Positions 53,237 through 64,000 of a stretch of DNA of 64,000 bases are shown here, in pieces. The stretch's first letter is position 1; each line of letters opens with the position of its first letter. The stretch is taken from assembly GCA_016490735.1 (NCBI GenBank), contig JAEMWC010000620.1, positions 426,001 to 490,000 of the forward strand, in the 5' to 3' direction. The notes beneath the pieces were generated by a model. That model was given only the letters and a program-made list of their open reading frames with translations, did no database searches and had not been told where the DNA came from. The position numbers and the translations under genes are program-made. The DNA is from Pachyseris speciosa (lineage: Eukaryota > Cnidaria > Anthozoa > Scleractinia > Pachyseridae).

Positions 53237-56200
53237 CTTTTTTTTTTTAATTATCATTTTGCGACACCATACATACATACAATACTACATACTGTTACCT
53301 ACACGACAGTTCACAACTCTACATCTGCACTGCTTACGGTTACAATACGGCACGTTACTTAAAAAACTGGAGTACAAATTAGCTACAATACTTAAAATAC
53401 ATATAAACTTTTACATGTTCGTTACTTCTGTTCGTTATAATTAATAAACAAAAATTGCGATCTAAAAATATCCAAAGGATTATTTTATATTATTATAGTA
53501 TAGATAATTGCAACTAAGTCTTAATACACATTTTAACTTTTATTTTATCTGTTTTTTTGTTTCATTTTAATTTAATTCTGCTTATCTTTGGCGAAGGGGA
53601 AAAAGAACGAGCACAAAAACAAAAGGCAAATATACTGCTTATAGAAACAGGATATACAGCAATGTACGGTAAACCATAAATAGAGGAAAAGGTAACGCAA
53701 CACGATACTTAAACCTGGCTATGTAGCATTAGAGGAAAAATACAGACGAGTTAGTCCTTTTCATTTTGTACAATAGGCTATTGGTGCAAAGTATATTGTG
53801 GATAATCTTGTACGGAAAAATCACTAGTTTGATTTCTTTCGTAGTGCGAAAAGGTAAAGAGTAAATTATGCGGCGCTGATTAAGATCGTAACCGCACTCT
53901 GTTAACCTTTTGTCAGCTGTGGGGGCAGAAGATTTTTATGACTTAGTAACAAGTTATATAAATCGTTTTACAGGTCAACTTCTCGATGACTGGTTGGTGA
54001 GTAACGGTCTCTTCTGGATCTAAGATGTTTAAGCGATCTTTTCACTGGCGAGGTATTGCAGACAAAAGTCCGTAGTACTGTAAAAAGTTGCATTTTACAT
54101 TGAATTTGCGGTTGAAATTATTGAAAGTGAGGAAGTTGTTTTCAGATTCATCTAATAATGAAGAGAGATGCTGAATGCCAGCGTGGTGCCAGCTCCGAAA
54201 GAACATGGACATCTTATATATTTTGATAAATTTGTTGTTCCAAATGATTTGGTTAAGCACCTCTTGTTTAAATTGTGGGGCGTCCACGTTCCGGAAATCC
54301 TGCCAGTAGATTATTAACACAGATGTGTTACCCAACACAACTTTAAAGCTTTGTCGAATCAAAAATTATTTCGTTGACTTCACCTGCGAAGGAGTCCGGT
54401 GTATCTAGTGCACTGCAAACAAAGGTTAGTTTCGATAAAGCAATGATTTTAACTATATTTATTCTACCGTAGATCGATATGTCTCTAGACGACCAAATAT
54501 TTAAAGTTTTCTTAAGCGAGGCTAATTTGTGGAAAAAGTTCTTTTGTGCCGCTAGCTTATCGTTGTAAGAAAAGTAGACGCCAAGAGCTAGAATAGGCTC
54601 TTCATTTAGTTTGAGATTAAGGATTTTGTCTTTGCGGAAGCGATCTGACCACAGCCAAAGCAGCTCTGACTTTGATTCATTAATACGAAGCCCTGGACAC
54701 TTTTCAAACTGTGATAGTAATGCAAAGAGATGGAGTATTGACTCCGAATCTTCTACAATGACGGTGGTGTCATCCGCGTATTGTGCAAGCTTAACGGTTT
54801 TTCCGGGCTCGACATCAATGCCTTTTATCACATTCGAGTTTCTTATAGCATTTCCAAGAATTTATATGCCTATTATAAACAGTAGACCCGAGAGTGGGCA
54901 CCCTTGCCTGACACCTCTTTTCAATAAAAAGTGTTCGCTGGCACAACCATTGTTGAGTACGCAGCTAGATATGTCACTATAAAATACTTGAATCCACTGT
55001 CGAGGCTGCGGCCCAAAGCCGAACACTTTTAAACATTTTTGAAGGTAATTCCATTCGATTGAGTCGAACGCTTTCTCGAAATCCAGGAAGACTGCAGCAC
55101 CGGGTAAATTTTTTTGTTTAGTGTACGACATTGTATCAGATATTAATCTAATGCACTCACCGATATATCTTCCTTTTATGTACCCAGCCTGGCAAGGATG
55201 GATGATTGAGGGTAACACTGCTTCTAAGCGCACAGCTATGGCTTTGGTAGCAATTTTGTAATCTGTATTTAGCAATGAAATGGGTCTCCAATTCTTTAGG
55301 AGTTCTCGCTTTTTGTTCTTTTTGGGGATCAGTGTTATTATTCCTAGTTTTTGAGAACTTGATAAACACCCTTGTTGGAAAGCGTAATTGAAGCTGTCAA
55401 CAACCAAGTTGCTAGAATATCCCAAAAGAAGTGATAAAATTCAATTGTGAGACCGTCGGATCCTGGCGTTTTGTTATTGCTGAAGCTACTCAACACTTTT
55501 GTACATTCTTCTATGGTTAGTAGACCTTCACAACTGTCGGACTCCTCCTTTTCCAGGTGCTTTAGGCTGTCAGATTCGAAAAAGAACTTAAACTTTTCAA
55601 AATTAGGGTTCGAGTTGCTAGTTTCGTAAAGTTTTGAAAAGAAGTTTGCTTCCTCTTTTAGAATTTCTTTCGGGCAGTAGGTGGTGGTACCGTTTGGCTT
55701 CTTCAAGGATGTAATATTTTTTTTCTTCTGGTTTCGCTTTTCGAGATTGTAAAAGTACTTGCTGTTTTTTTCATCAAATTCACACCACCGAGCTTTGCTG
55801 CGGACAATTGCACTGCGCGTCTTAACTGCAGTAATTCTTGCAAGTTTGATTTTAACACATTCCATCTCCGTTTTTGTTGATTCATTGAAATTCAAGCGCA
55901 GCTGCTCCTGTAAGGAGTTGAATCTAAGTAGAAGCTCTTTTTCTTTGTTCCGCTTTTGCCTAGCTTTGCGTTTCGCGAATATGATTGTAGTTGCTCTAAT
56001 TTTCATATTGATCATTTCCCACAACAGCCCTTTGTCTTCAAGCTCTTGATATTTTGTAACATATTCAGGAATGCTTTTTGTTATGAGTTCAACATAGGTT
56101 TTGTCAGAGCGAGTTGTTAAATTTCCAGAAACCCGGATCACAATGTGCTTAATTTGTTTATCTTCGGTACCTATCAATACGTTGAGCGCCGAATGATCTG

Positions 56201-57420
56201 AGAATATGTTCGGCACTATTTTAACATCGGAGATAGCGTGCTCAAAATTTTTGGATAGAAACAGATAGTCCAACCTGCATTGAATTTTCATAGAAGGGTT
56301 ACACCATGTAAAACCCGGAAGATTCGGGTTTTTTAATCTCCACTTATCCACAAGATCATGTGTAAATAAAACTGTTCAATTCATTGATAACATTTTTTTT
56401 ATGCTCCAGGGAGCGTCCGCCACGTTTGTCGAGGTCATTTAAAGCACAATTGAAATCACCACCCAGCACGATTCTTTCATTTGCATATTGATTAATAATG
56501 GACTGTGATAGGTCCCTCAGGAAATGAACCTGAAGTGTTGTGTCGTTAGGGGCGTAAATATTCAAAAACACTATTTTTGTTTCATCCAAAGTTGCCTCAG
56601 CTACGATGTATCTGCCGTTTTTATCGCCGATAATGTTGTCGATGGTTACGTCAAGCCTTGGCTTGAACATTATCATAACGCCGCGACTGTGGGTAGAGCC
56701 GTGACTAGCACATATTTTCCCGCCCATTCATTTTCTCAAATTTTGATTGTTTGTGTTGAAGAGTACGTTTCCTGGAGGAAAATTACATCAGCATTTTGTT
56801 GGTGCAGCCATCTAAATAACTGCCTTCGTTTGCAAGATTTATTTAAACCTCTGACATTCAGAGTGCTAACTTTGAGATCCATATATACTTAGGTTGTCAA
56901 GCAACATTGATAATTTGATTCAATTCGCGGACTTGAGAAGCCAAGGCAAAAATAAATAAAGAACAATCGAAAAATTAAATATTTCTGGAGGATTTCGTAG
57001 GTTAGCTTAAGACATGAACAAAGCATACATGATAAATAAAAGCTAAGCAGAACTAGGTATGGTGATGGAGTATAATATCGTGAAGAGGACAAAACATGAA
57101 ATCTCTACACAAATACATAACTACTAGACCTAAACTGATCAGTCGGCACACTTTCCTGTCTAGGATGGGAAGGCAAAAGTACCTGAAAGAACTTGACCGT
57201 GACTTACTAGTTCATTTAAGTTGTAGGGTTATCGCATTCCATAAGCCGACCGTAGATGGGAAAGCGCTTTGTCTCGGGGCCTCGATAAACAACGCCATCA
57301 ATTACAAGTTTCTCCACATTGAAGAAGGCAGTTTTCTGCTCGCTTCTGGCCTTTTTTAGCACTGGTTGTAGGTCTTTCCTGATTTCATCGACCTCCGGAG
57401 GAAAGTCGTCAGCCACTCCG
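53237..57420 (-). pseudogene. Tx1/L1-like element B with nearly complete ORF2
   Basis: Minus strand. A short ORF1 C-terminal remnant lies at 57216-57416 (AFFNVEKLVIDGVVYRGPE). ORF2 starts at about 56882 (MDLKVSTLNVRGLNKS), with the APE endonuclease (VIFLQETYS, GVMIMFKPRLDV, IVLGGDFNCALND, then FLSKNFEHAISDVKI and FSDHSALNVL). RT follows: SNNKTPGSDGLTIEFYHFFW, ISLLNTDYKIATKAIAVRL, GAAVFLDFEKAFDSIEWNYL (motif A), LLKRGVRQGCPLSGLLF and KLAQYADDTTVIVED (catalytic YADD). The C-terminal region ends near 54042; a 3' untranslated region with CATACATACA leads to a T-run at 53237. Breaks: a TGA near 56734, a stop between EN and linker at about 56352, a frameshift at about 55400, a stop near 54861 and frame changes near 54345. 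Catalytic residues of both domains are present. Confidence 0.85.
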
Positions 57421-58302
57421 AACTTCTAGTTTTTCCGCGAATAATGTATTCATGTTTTTCCAAGAATTGTCATGCTACGGTGATTTTGTATGCAAATATT
57501 CAAACATGCTTAAATTCTCAAAAACATATAATTAGCATAAAAATTACGAATCCATGTAATAGTAGTTAGTGAGATGGGGCTGTATCAGATCAAGTAGTGT
57601 TGAGAATGGCACTGTATCAGATCAGTTTTGCAAAACTTGTCTGGTACCGCCATTTTCCATTCTACACAAACTGGGCTTGAGTTTCTTGATAAAAAGGCAA
57701 TCAAACGTTTTGTTTAACTTTTAACTTATTCTTAGGTTACCGGTACATCTTTTTAATTATCTACTGCCCTTTTAATATTTATAGAGATCATAATTATATA
57801 CTTTTTTACTTGATAAGCACGTTAAGCAAGCTTTAAAACGTCATTGTCTTTTAGCCACTTTTAAATCTTAAAATGATTTTAAGTAATGTTTTCTTGCAAA
57901 TTTTTCAATTTTTCAAATCACATGTATTTCGAGGCCACTTCTTTTCTTCTACGTTATGTTAAAAAAACCTGAAGCTCTATTTGACAATGGAGAGCTCTCA
58001 ACGTTGCCCCCTTAAATATTGAGTCTGCTGGGAAAGCTCACTAGAAAGGTTAGTATCTGTTCATATTATCCTTATCAAAAGCCACTCTTGGAGTCAGTCA
58101 TTGTAAAACGGCAAGGTAAAAATTGTAACTCTCACTGTAGATGAAGTACATGTAGAATGCAAGCAAGGAAGAACATTCTGTACTAGAAAGAACGTTGAAA
58201 TTCTTCGTTTTAAGGTATGACAGTAGTCTGCATAGAATAGATTGAAGTTCAAATAATTTCCTTACTGAGAAAGTCCTTAAAAACCACTCAATGTAACCCC
58301 AC
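57421..58302 (-). other. End of the 25-kb intron
   Basis: AT-rich sequence without a gene between element B and the exon at 58303. Confidence 0.5.
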
Positions 58303-58364
58303 CTTTGACATTGGTTCTGAACCTGCTGCTGCTTCTTTTTTAATTCCTGATTTCGATATTTTTC
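58303..58364 (-). CDS. Coiled-coil gene, most upstream exon seen (exon 1 of those seen)
   Basis: 62 nt on the minus strand with a TCCACAG acceptor and a CAAAG/GTGGGG donor. It encodes EKYRNQELKKKQQQVQNQCQ plus two bases. These complete an AGC codon with the exon at 33268-33347, so the phases agree across 25 kb. The acceptor shows that further exons lie upstream, outside what I can identify. The link across 25 kb is an inference from phase and coiled-coil character. Confidence 0.65.
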
Positions 58365-58887
58365 CTGTGGAGAACAAAAAAGATTGCTATGCATACTAAA
58401 TTGAAAACTAGAATTAAAGAGATAAATAATGACGATGACATTGATAACGATGATAAAGTGCAAACGAACGCCTAAAATAAGTTTTTGAGTGAAACGCTGG
58501 TTAAATCAGTAAATTCCAGGCATGAATTGAATATGATACTTAGCTAGATGATCTGTGGTTAAGAACAGTGCTAACCTTTTATAAACCTTAAAAAGGGTAA
58601 AAGAAATTTCCTTTATTAGGACAGACTATAAAAATTATCAATAGCAGTCAATGAATAATGGCCTGGTGTTTTAGTGGCTATATTCTAGTATATTACAAAC
58701 TGTTCAAAAATTGGGGACTACCAAGATGGCAATGAATACTAAAATAAAGCCAACGTTTTCAATTTCTCGCCTTATGTCTAGGGTCTCAGTTGCGCATTTT
58801 ATTAAATTATCTCATGGTTTTGGTCTCTTTTGCCAAGTGATGCCAACCTGCCGGTGCAAATTGTTGCCTTTCTTTAATTTCACGTAG

Positions 58888-59149
58888 CCAATGCCACTTT
58901 CCCATTCTCATCACGGACATTCCTGATAAGCCTGATGTTGAAGCGTTGGACAACTTCACCCAGCAAAGTCAAGCTGTATGCGAACATCAACCCCAATCAC
59001 CCATGGAAACCACAGAGGCCCAAGTGCGGCACATCTTGCCTATTCCTCATAGAGTGTATACCTTCGGTTCGGGAGTGTTGGCTGGTTCGTTTGTGCTCTC
59101 TGCCCAACCTTGTCATTACCCCAGTGGTTTTCCCTTGATTCTCCCCAGG
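58888..59149 (+). other. Possible exon of unknown gene
   Basis: An open plus-strand segment lies between a TTTCACGTAG acceptor and a CCCCAG/GTAAAT donor. One frame reads ILITDIPDKPDVEALDNFTQ, then HILPIPHRVYTFGSGVLAG, which looks protein-like. Its exit phase does not place the polymerase reading frame at 59617 in frame, so I cannot join it to that gene. Confidence 0.3.
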
Positions 59150-59465
59150 TAAATACTTTGTTTTGGATTAATCTTCTCATTTGATAATTGTGGTGTCAGA
59201 AATAAAAACAAAATTCCCAGATCTGTGTTGACAGTGACGTAAAATATGTAACTGAGGCTAACTTGAAGACCATGTTGGGCCACAATGAGGCCAATGTCAG
59301 AGCAGTGTTATGCTCATGTCAGCAAAATTTTACTTGTATTTCTCATTTCAGTAGTTACATAGCTTCAACAGTTATAGCTTAAAATTTATAGTTTTAACTT
59401 TCAGTTTTAGTAGACATACAGCTGTTCATACATACTACTAAAATATACAGTAATCGATATACCGG

Positions 59466-59590
59466 TAAGTCATTATAACTATAAAAAGGTAAAACTGATA
59501 TATACAATAATCAATCTAAGTAATTATATTATAACTATAAAAAGGCAAAACTAATATATACAATGTACAATAATCAATATAAGTCATTAA
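59466..59590. repeat. Two-copy AT-rich direct repeat upstream of the polymerase
   Basis: TATAACTATAAAAAGG and ATATATACAAT...CAATAATCAAT recur at about 59474 and 59529, with a short extra TACAATG insertion in the second copy. Confidence 0.7.
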
Positions 59591-59616
59591 AATATAAAAA
59601 TTACAATGTAAGGCCT

Positions 59617-62600
59617 ACATGTAGGGATGCTTCATCGGCACAAGAAGACTTGCGAAGTGAAAGTTCATTTTCAGTTTCCAGGGGGTGCTTACAAGACCCC
59701 ACAGACCATCTTTGAGCTGTTAGAGGATGAAGGTTTCACCATTCCTGACCATCTCAAGTTCTTCCCATACAGAGCCACCTTTGACTTTGAATGCATGTTT
59801 AATCGTCAGACTGGTCTTACCGACACAGAGAAACTGGCTTGGAATGCCAAGCATATTCCATTGAGGGTCAGTGTCTCTTCTACCGTACCAGGCTACGATC
59901 AACCAAAGTGTTTCGTGTCTGATGGGGATTCAAATCAACTTGTCAAACAGATGGTCGACTACCTAGTGGAAATCAGTAAGGAAAGTTATCGCCGATTGAA
60001 AGAAGAGTATGTATTTCTGTTTGGGGCGATTTACAAAAAGCTAGAGCAACTGAAAAAAACCGGTCCCAGTCCATCCACAGACCCGAGTGCTCAAAACAAT
60101 AGTGAAGATGAGGGAGAAGATCTGATGGAGACCGATGATGATGAAGATGAAGAAGACATAGAATCTGAAACCGAGGAAGATCGTGCTTTCCTAGACGATG
60201 AGGTGGAAGAGCAAGGTCTATCATTTTATTGGGCGTTAGATCGAGAACGCGAGGACCAGAGTGACGATGATCAAGAGAAGATGGATGATAAGCCAGAAGT
60301 GACAAGCCATGAACCTGACAAGAAGAAGGAACACCGCTTGAAGAAACTGAGAGATAGATTTGAGGAATACTTAAAAGAGCTACCGGTTCTTGGTTTCAAC
60401 TCGGGAAAATATGATTTAAACCCATCAAAGAGTTCCTCTTTCCAGTCCTGGTCGAGAATGAACAAGTTCAATTCACTGTGAACCGTAACAACAACTTCAT
60501 GTGTTTGAAGATGGCACACCTACGCTTCCTAGATGTCACCAATTTCCTGGCTCCTGGATTCAGCTACGACAAGTTTCTTAAAGCCTACGAGTGTCCTCAA
60601 ACCAAAGGCTTCTTCCCCTATGAATGGATGGACTCGCTGGACAAGTTAAATCAAACCTATCTTCCACCCCATGAAGCCTTCTTCTCATCCCTCAAGAATT
60701 CCAATATTTCCGATGAAGACTACCAGTACTGCCAACAAGTATGGTCTGACAACAGCATGCAAACATTTAAAGATTTCCTGATATGGTATAACAACCTACA
60801 TGTCCAACCCTTCTGTGATGCCCTGGAAAAGATGTATGTATTTTGGAAAAACAAGAACATCGACATGCTGAGACAAGGCACCTCTATCCCTGGTGTGACC
60901 TTAACTTACCTTTTCACAACTCTGGAACCTGGTATCTTCTTCTCCTTATTTGACGAGAAAAACAAAGATCTCTACTACCTCTTCAAGAAAAACATGGTGG
61001 GTGGACCAAGCATTATCTTCCATCGCTACCACGAATCAGGAAAGACCAAACTCAGAGGCAAAGAGATGCTAAATCAGGGAAAAGAACCAAAACCCTGCCA
61101 AAAGATTGTGGGATACGATGCCAACGCCCTCTATCTTTGGGCCATCATGCAAAATATGCCCACTGGATCGTTTATGAAACGCAGAGAAGAAACAGGGTTT
61201 AAAAAGGAGAGCTCCTCAAAGATGGCAACAGAATGGTTAGAATGGGAGGCTCAAAATCGGGGAATTCACATTCGACACCAGATGAACGATACGGAAAAAC
61301 GAATTGGAGAGAGGAGACTCCCAGTGGATGGTTTTCATGGCCCTTCTCAAACAGTTTTCCAGTTCCATGGTTGCTGGTGGCATGGGCATGGCTGTCATCT
61401 TACCAAAGGAAAAACGAAAAACGAAAAAAGAAAAAAAACATGAAAGACTTACTGGAAGAGACCAAAGCTAATTCCAAATACATCAAAGATCAGGGGTACC
61501 ATCTCGTTGAAATGTGGGAGTGCCAGTGGTGTCGACTCAAGAAGACAAACTCACAAGTTCAGCACTTTCTTACATCCAACTTTAGCCGTCCTCTAGATCA
61601 TCACAAGACCCTAACGGAAGCTCAGATCCTAAGCGCTATCATAAACGAGTCTCTCTTTGGCGTTATGGAGTGTGACATTCGAGTACCAGACCATCTGAAA
61701 CCCAAGATTGCAGAAATGTGCCCCATCTTTAAAAACACAGAAATATCTCGAGATGACATTGGGGAGTACATGAAAGCGTTTGCCGCGGAACAAAACATTA
61801 TGCCTCAACACTGAAGGAGTTTGATTGGTAGCTACTTTGGGGAGAAGATTCTGTTGGCCACACCCCTTATTAAAATTTAATGGTACCTGGAGCATGGATT
61901 ACAAGTAACCCACATCTACCAAGTGGTTGAATACACACCCATTCCCTGCTTCCAACCCTTTGGAGAGGCTGTCTCGGATGCAAGACGGGGTGGAGATGTC
62001 GATCCCAACAAGGCCATCATCGCAGATACGATGAAATTGGTAAGTTGTTCTTTTCGTTTAAGGGATAACGTTGGAGGGAGACGTAAGGTATAGAAAACTG
62101 ATATCTATCTTGTCTTTTTTAGGTTGGAAACTCGAGTTATGGAAAAACCATCACGGACCAAGAGCGACATCGAGAGGTCAAGTTCTGCGAGGAAACCGAC
62201 GCGTCTCGCCTCATCAACACTCCATTTTTCCGGCAGATTGACTCCATAGACGAGAACACTTATGAAGTTCAATCGTGCAAGAAAACAATAAGTTGAATCT
62301 ACCGATGCAAATTGGTTTTTTCGTGTACCAATACGCTAAGCTTAGAATGTTGCAGTTCTATTTTGATTTCATGGATAAATATCTTGATCGTAGTGATTTC
62401 CAGTACTGTGAAATGGACACAGATAGCGCCTATATCGCCATTGCTGGGGATAACATAGAAAGTTTAGTGAAACCACAACTCAAGGATGAATTTCAACAAG
62501 ACATGTGTAACTGGTTTCCCCGTACTGACTCTGCGAAAACAAAGCCTATGATAAGAGGACACCCGGTCTTTTTAAAGAAGAGTGGTCAGGGGAGGGAATT

Positions 62601-62870
62601 GTCGGGTTAAGTAGTAAGACCTACTATTGTTTCGGGTCATACGCCAAATTCAGCTGTAAAGGTGTAAATAAGAAAACAAACGAAATCAGCAAAGAAAAAT
62701 ATCTAAATGTGTTGTTAACCAAACAGAGCAGTTCCGGTACAAACAAGGGGTTTTGTGTAGTTAATAACAAGATGTATACATACGAACAAGTTCGCAATGG
62801 CTTTTCATACTTCTACCCAAAAAGAAAAGTGTTAGTGGATGGGGTCAGCACCTTGCCTCTCGACATTTAA
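59617..62870 (+). pseudogene. Family B DNA polymerase (protein-primed-like, DNA_pol_B_2) of the second virus-like element
   Basis: The 5' end follows a CATGTAG acceptor, so an upstream exon (probably with the start of a zinc finger) is missing. The frame begins MLHRHKKTCEVKVHFQFPGG. Exonuclease motif I is PYRATFDFECMF and motif II is GFNSGKYDLN. An acidic insert (EDEGEDLMETDDDEDEEDIE) lies between. Polymerase motif A is VGYDANALYLWAI, motif B is KLVGNSSYGKT (interrupted by an 83-bp intron at 62040-62122), and motif C is YCEMDTDSAYIA. The protein ends VSTLPLDI with TAA at 62868-62870. Breaks: a frameshift near 60417, an A-run frameshift near 61431, a TGA near 61812, a TAA near 61879, and frame changes near 62275 and 62600. 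Key catalytic residues are present but the gene is not intact as it stands. Confidence 0.85.
62040..62122 (+). other. Spliceosomal intron inside polymerase motif B
   Basis: 83 bp from GTAAGTTGTTC to a TGTCTTTTTTAG acceptor, with a stop codon inside. Removing it joins ATGAAATTG to GTTGGAAACTCG in frame, giving the conserved motif B. It has ideal donor and acceptor sequences. Confidence 0.85.
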
Positions 62871-63212
62871 GTTTGTGTTGTGAATATATTGGTTTTGTAA
62901 ATACCTTGTATACAGCTTTCTGGCTCTTGATAATTGTAAATAGATTTGCATGTAAAATTTTTTCTAAAGACTTGAAATTTCTAAAGGACGTCATTTGTAC
63001 ATAGTTTGTAAATAAATACAATTTGATATACTTGACATGAATTGTTTTCTTTCAAGCCTCGCGCGCTAGCTCCATGTGAGATTCCACGCGTACTCCTGGA
63101 GAAAAACGCAGCTACGAAATGGCCCTCTCTGCCTGTGTGGCCCTCTTGGCCCGATAAATGTCGTGTTATTAACAGTTTTGTTCAGTTGTAATCCAACTTT
63201 CACAGAGATAAC
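62871..63212 (+). other. Intergenic region after the polymerase
   Basis: AT-rich 3' flank with AATAAATAC at about 63012, a plausible polyadenylation signal. No hairpin of the kind found in the first virus-like element. Confidence 0.5.
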
Positions 63213-63413
63213 ATGGTGCGGCGAACGTGTAAGCACTGCCCAATTCCAGGGTGTGGGTCAAAATTTTTAGTTTGTTTGGCAAATCATCTAACTCAAGTAC
63301 ACAAGTTAACAGAGTTAGAACGCAAATATTGGTTACAATTTGCGAAACTACAAAACACCATTGTGGTTCGCGTATATGACAAAGATACTGAACCCAAAAC
63401 GATTTTTCTATAA
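63213..63413 (+). CDS. Small one-finger C2H2 protein
   Basis: A 66-residue intact ORF. MVRRTCKHCPIPGCGSKF and the following LANHLTQVHKL give a C-x4-C...H-x4-H zinc finger at about residues 9-30, then a helical and beta tail ending EPKTIFL. Its position between the polymerase and the packaging ATPase and its intact frame suggest it belongs to the same element. A DNA-binding or regulatory role is possible. I do not recognize a named family. Confidence 0.6.
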   Translation: MVRRTCKHCPIPGCGSKFLVCLANHLTQVHKLTELERKYWLQFAKLQNTIVVRVYDKDTEPKTIFL

Positions 63414-63461
63414 ATGTGAGAGCATGCCGCTCAATCAGTCAGTTATAAGCATGGATCCAAG

Positions 63462-64000
63462 ATGAAACACCCCTTCCCCGCTCTTGTGGCAGGACCGACC
63501 TGTTGTGGGAAAAGTCAGTTTGTTAAACGTTTACTTGAAGCTGCAGAAGACATGATCGAAGGCGCTCCTGAAAATATCACTTGGTGTTATGGCATTTACC
63601 AACCAGCCTACGATGAAATGCTTAAAACTATTCCCAACATCACCTTTATCAAAGGCGTCCCTAGTGATTTAGAATCCATGATCAACCCCACCATTCAGAA
63701 TTTAGTGGTCATTGACGATTTGATGCACGAATTGAGTAACGACCAGAGAATAACCACTTTGTTTACCAAAGGCTGTCATCATCGGAACCTAAGTGTTATC
63801 TTTATTTTGCAAAACATTTTTCACCGCGGAAAAGAGCTGAGAGATATGAGTTTGAATTGTCATTACTTGGTACTGTTCAAGTCTCCGAGAGATAGCAGTC
63901 AAGTCAATCATTTGGCGAAGCAAATGTTTCCTGGTCATGTGAAATACATGCAAGAAGCCTTTCAAGATGCAACGAAACAGCCTTATGGTTATTTGTTATG
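63462..64000 (+). CDS. A32-like packaging ATPase of the second virus-like element, open at window end
   Basis: The ATG at 63462 follows an in-frame-independent ATG at 63451 that is closed at once by TGA. The protein starts MKHPFPALVAGPTCCGKSQF, with an intact Walker A (GPTCCGKS, residues 11-18). Walker B is NLVVIDDLMHEL (about residue 85). A sensor-like block HHRNLSVIFILQNIFH follows, then CHYLVLFKSPRDSSQVNHLA. This is the pattern of the FtsK/HerA-type DNA packaging ATPases of Polintons and NCLDV-like viruses. 179 codons are open with no stop to the window edge; the family is usually around 200-280 residues, so the C-terminus lies just outside. It differs clearly from the ATPase at 10.1-10.7 kb, so the two elements are different lineages. 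Confidence 0.85.
   Translation, partial: MKHPFPALVAGPTCCGKSQFVKRLLEAAEDMIEGAPENITWCYGIYQPAYDEMLKTIPNITFIKGVPSDLESMINPTIQNLVVIDDLMHELSNDQRITTLFTKGCHHRNLSVIFILQNIFHRGKELRDMSLNCHYLVLFKSPRDSSQVNHLAKQMFPGHVKYMQEAFQDATKQPYGYLL

Overview
The window is eukaryotic nuclear DNA from an invertebrate animal. It has canonical GT-AG introns, tRNA-derived SINEs, short inverted-repeat elements, Tx1/L1-like and Penelope-like retroelements and TTAGGG-type repeats. The repeat content and a SAM/ubiquitin-like/HECT-like pseudogene are what I would expect of a cnidarian, possibly an anthozoan. That assignment is an inference from memory of such genomes. No rRNA, CRISPR or bacterial-type operon is visible.

Layout. 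At 1.4-4.0 kb (+) lies a decayed SAM/ubiquitin-like/HECT-like gene; its last coding segment is split by a 3-bp-TSD MITE. At 5.1-6.5 kb is a dead Jockey/CR1-like reverse transcriptase. From 58.36 kb down to 7.43 kb (-) I assemble eight phase-compatible exons of one unidentified coiled-coil gene. Most of the rest of the window sits in its introns.

The 15-kb intron (9.19-24.25 kb) holds a decayed virus-like element of the Polinton/adintovirus/polinton-like type at about 9.76-21.7 kb. It carries a collagen-like ORF and an A32-type packaging ATPase on the minus strand. On the plus strand it carries an acidic protein, small ORFs, a double-jelly-roll-like major capsid protein, a minor-capsid-like protein, an adenain-like protease, a zinc-ribbon protein and a PLA2-region-like fragment. 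Short GC-rich hairpins recur between its genes. A 5.2-kb insertion with short inverted ends (11.2-16.4 kb) interrupts the acidic gene. That insertion encodes a zinc-finger/tyrosine-recombinase-like/Myb protein and carries a dense array of GGAAC/GTTCC sites and a 362-bp near-perfect palindrome.

The 25-kb intron (33.35-58.30 kb) contains nested Tx1/L1-like elements (three substantial copies plus a 3' fragment with a 14-bp TSD), a Tc1-like transposase relic, a DNA polymerase B fragment, a Penelope-like element with a hammerhead-like core, a 1.6-kb Tc1-like non-autonomous element with CGAAATTTCG arrays, and several MITEs.

At 59.6-64.0 kb (+) there is a second, different virus-like element: a family B DNA polymerase with an intron at the motif B codons, a one-finger C2H2 protein, and an A32-like packaging ATPase open at the window edge.

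Nearly all mobile genes are broken. The best-preserved reading frames are the final ATPase, the small zinc-finger gene and the coiled-coil exons. All identifications are by eye from motifs and remembered families; no database search was possible.
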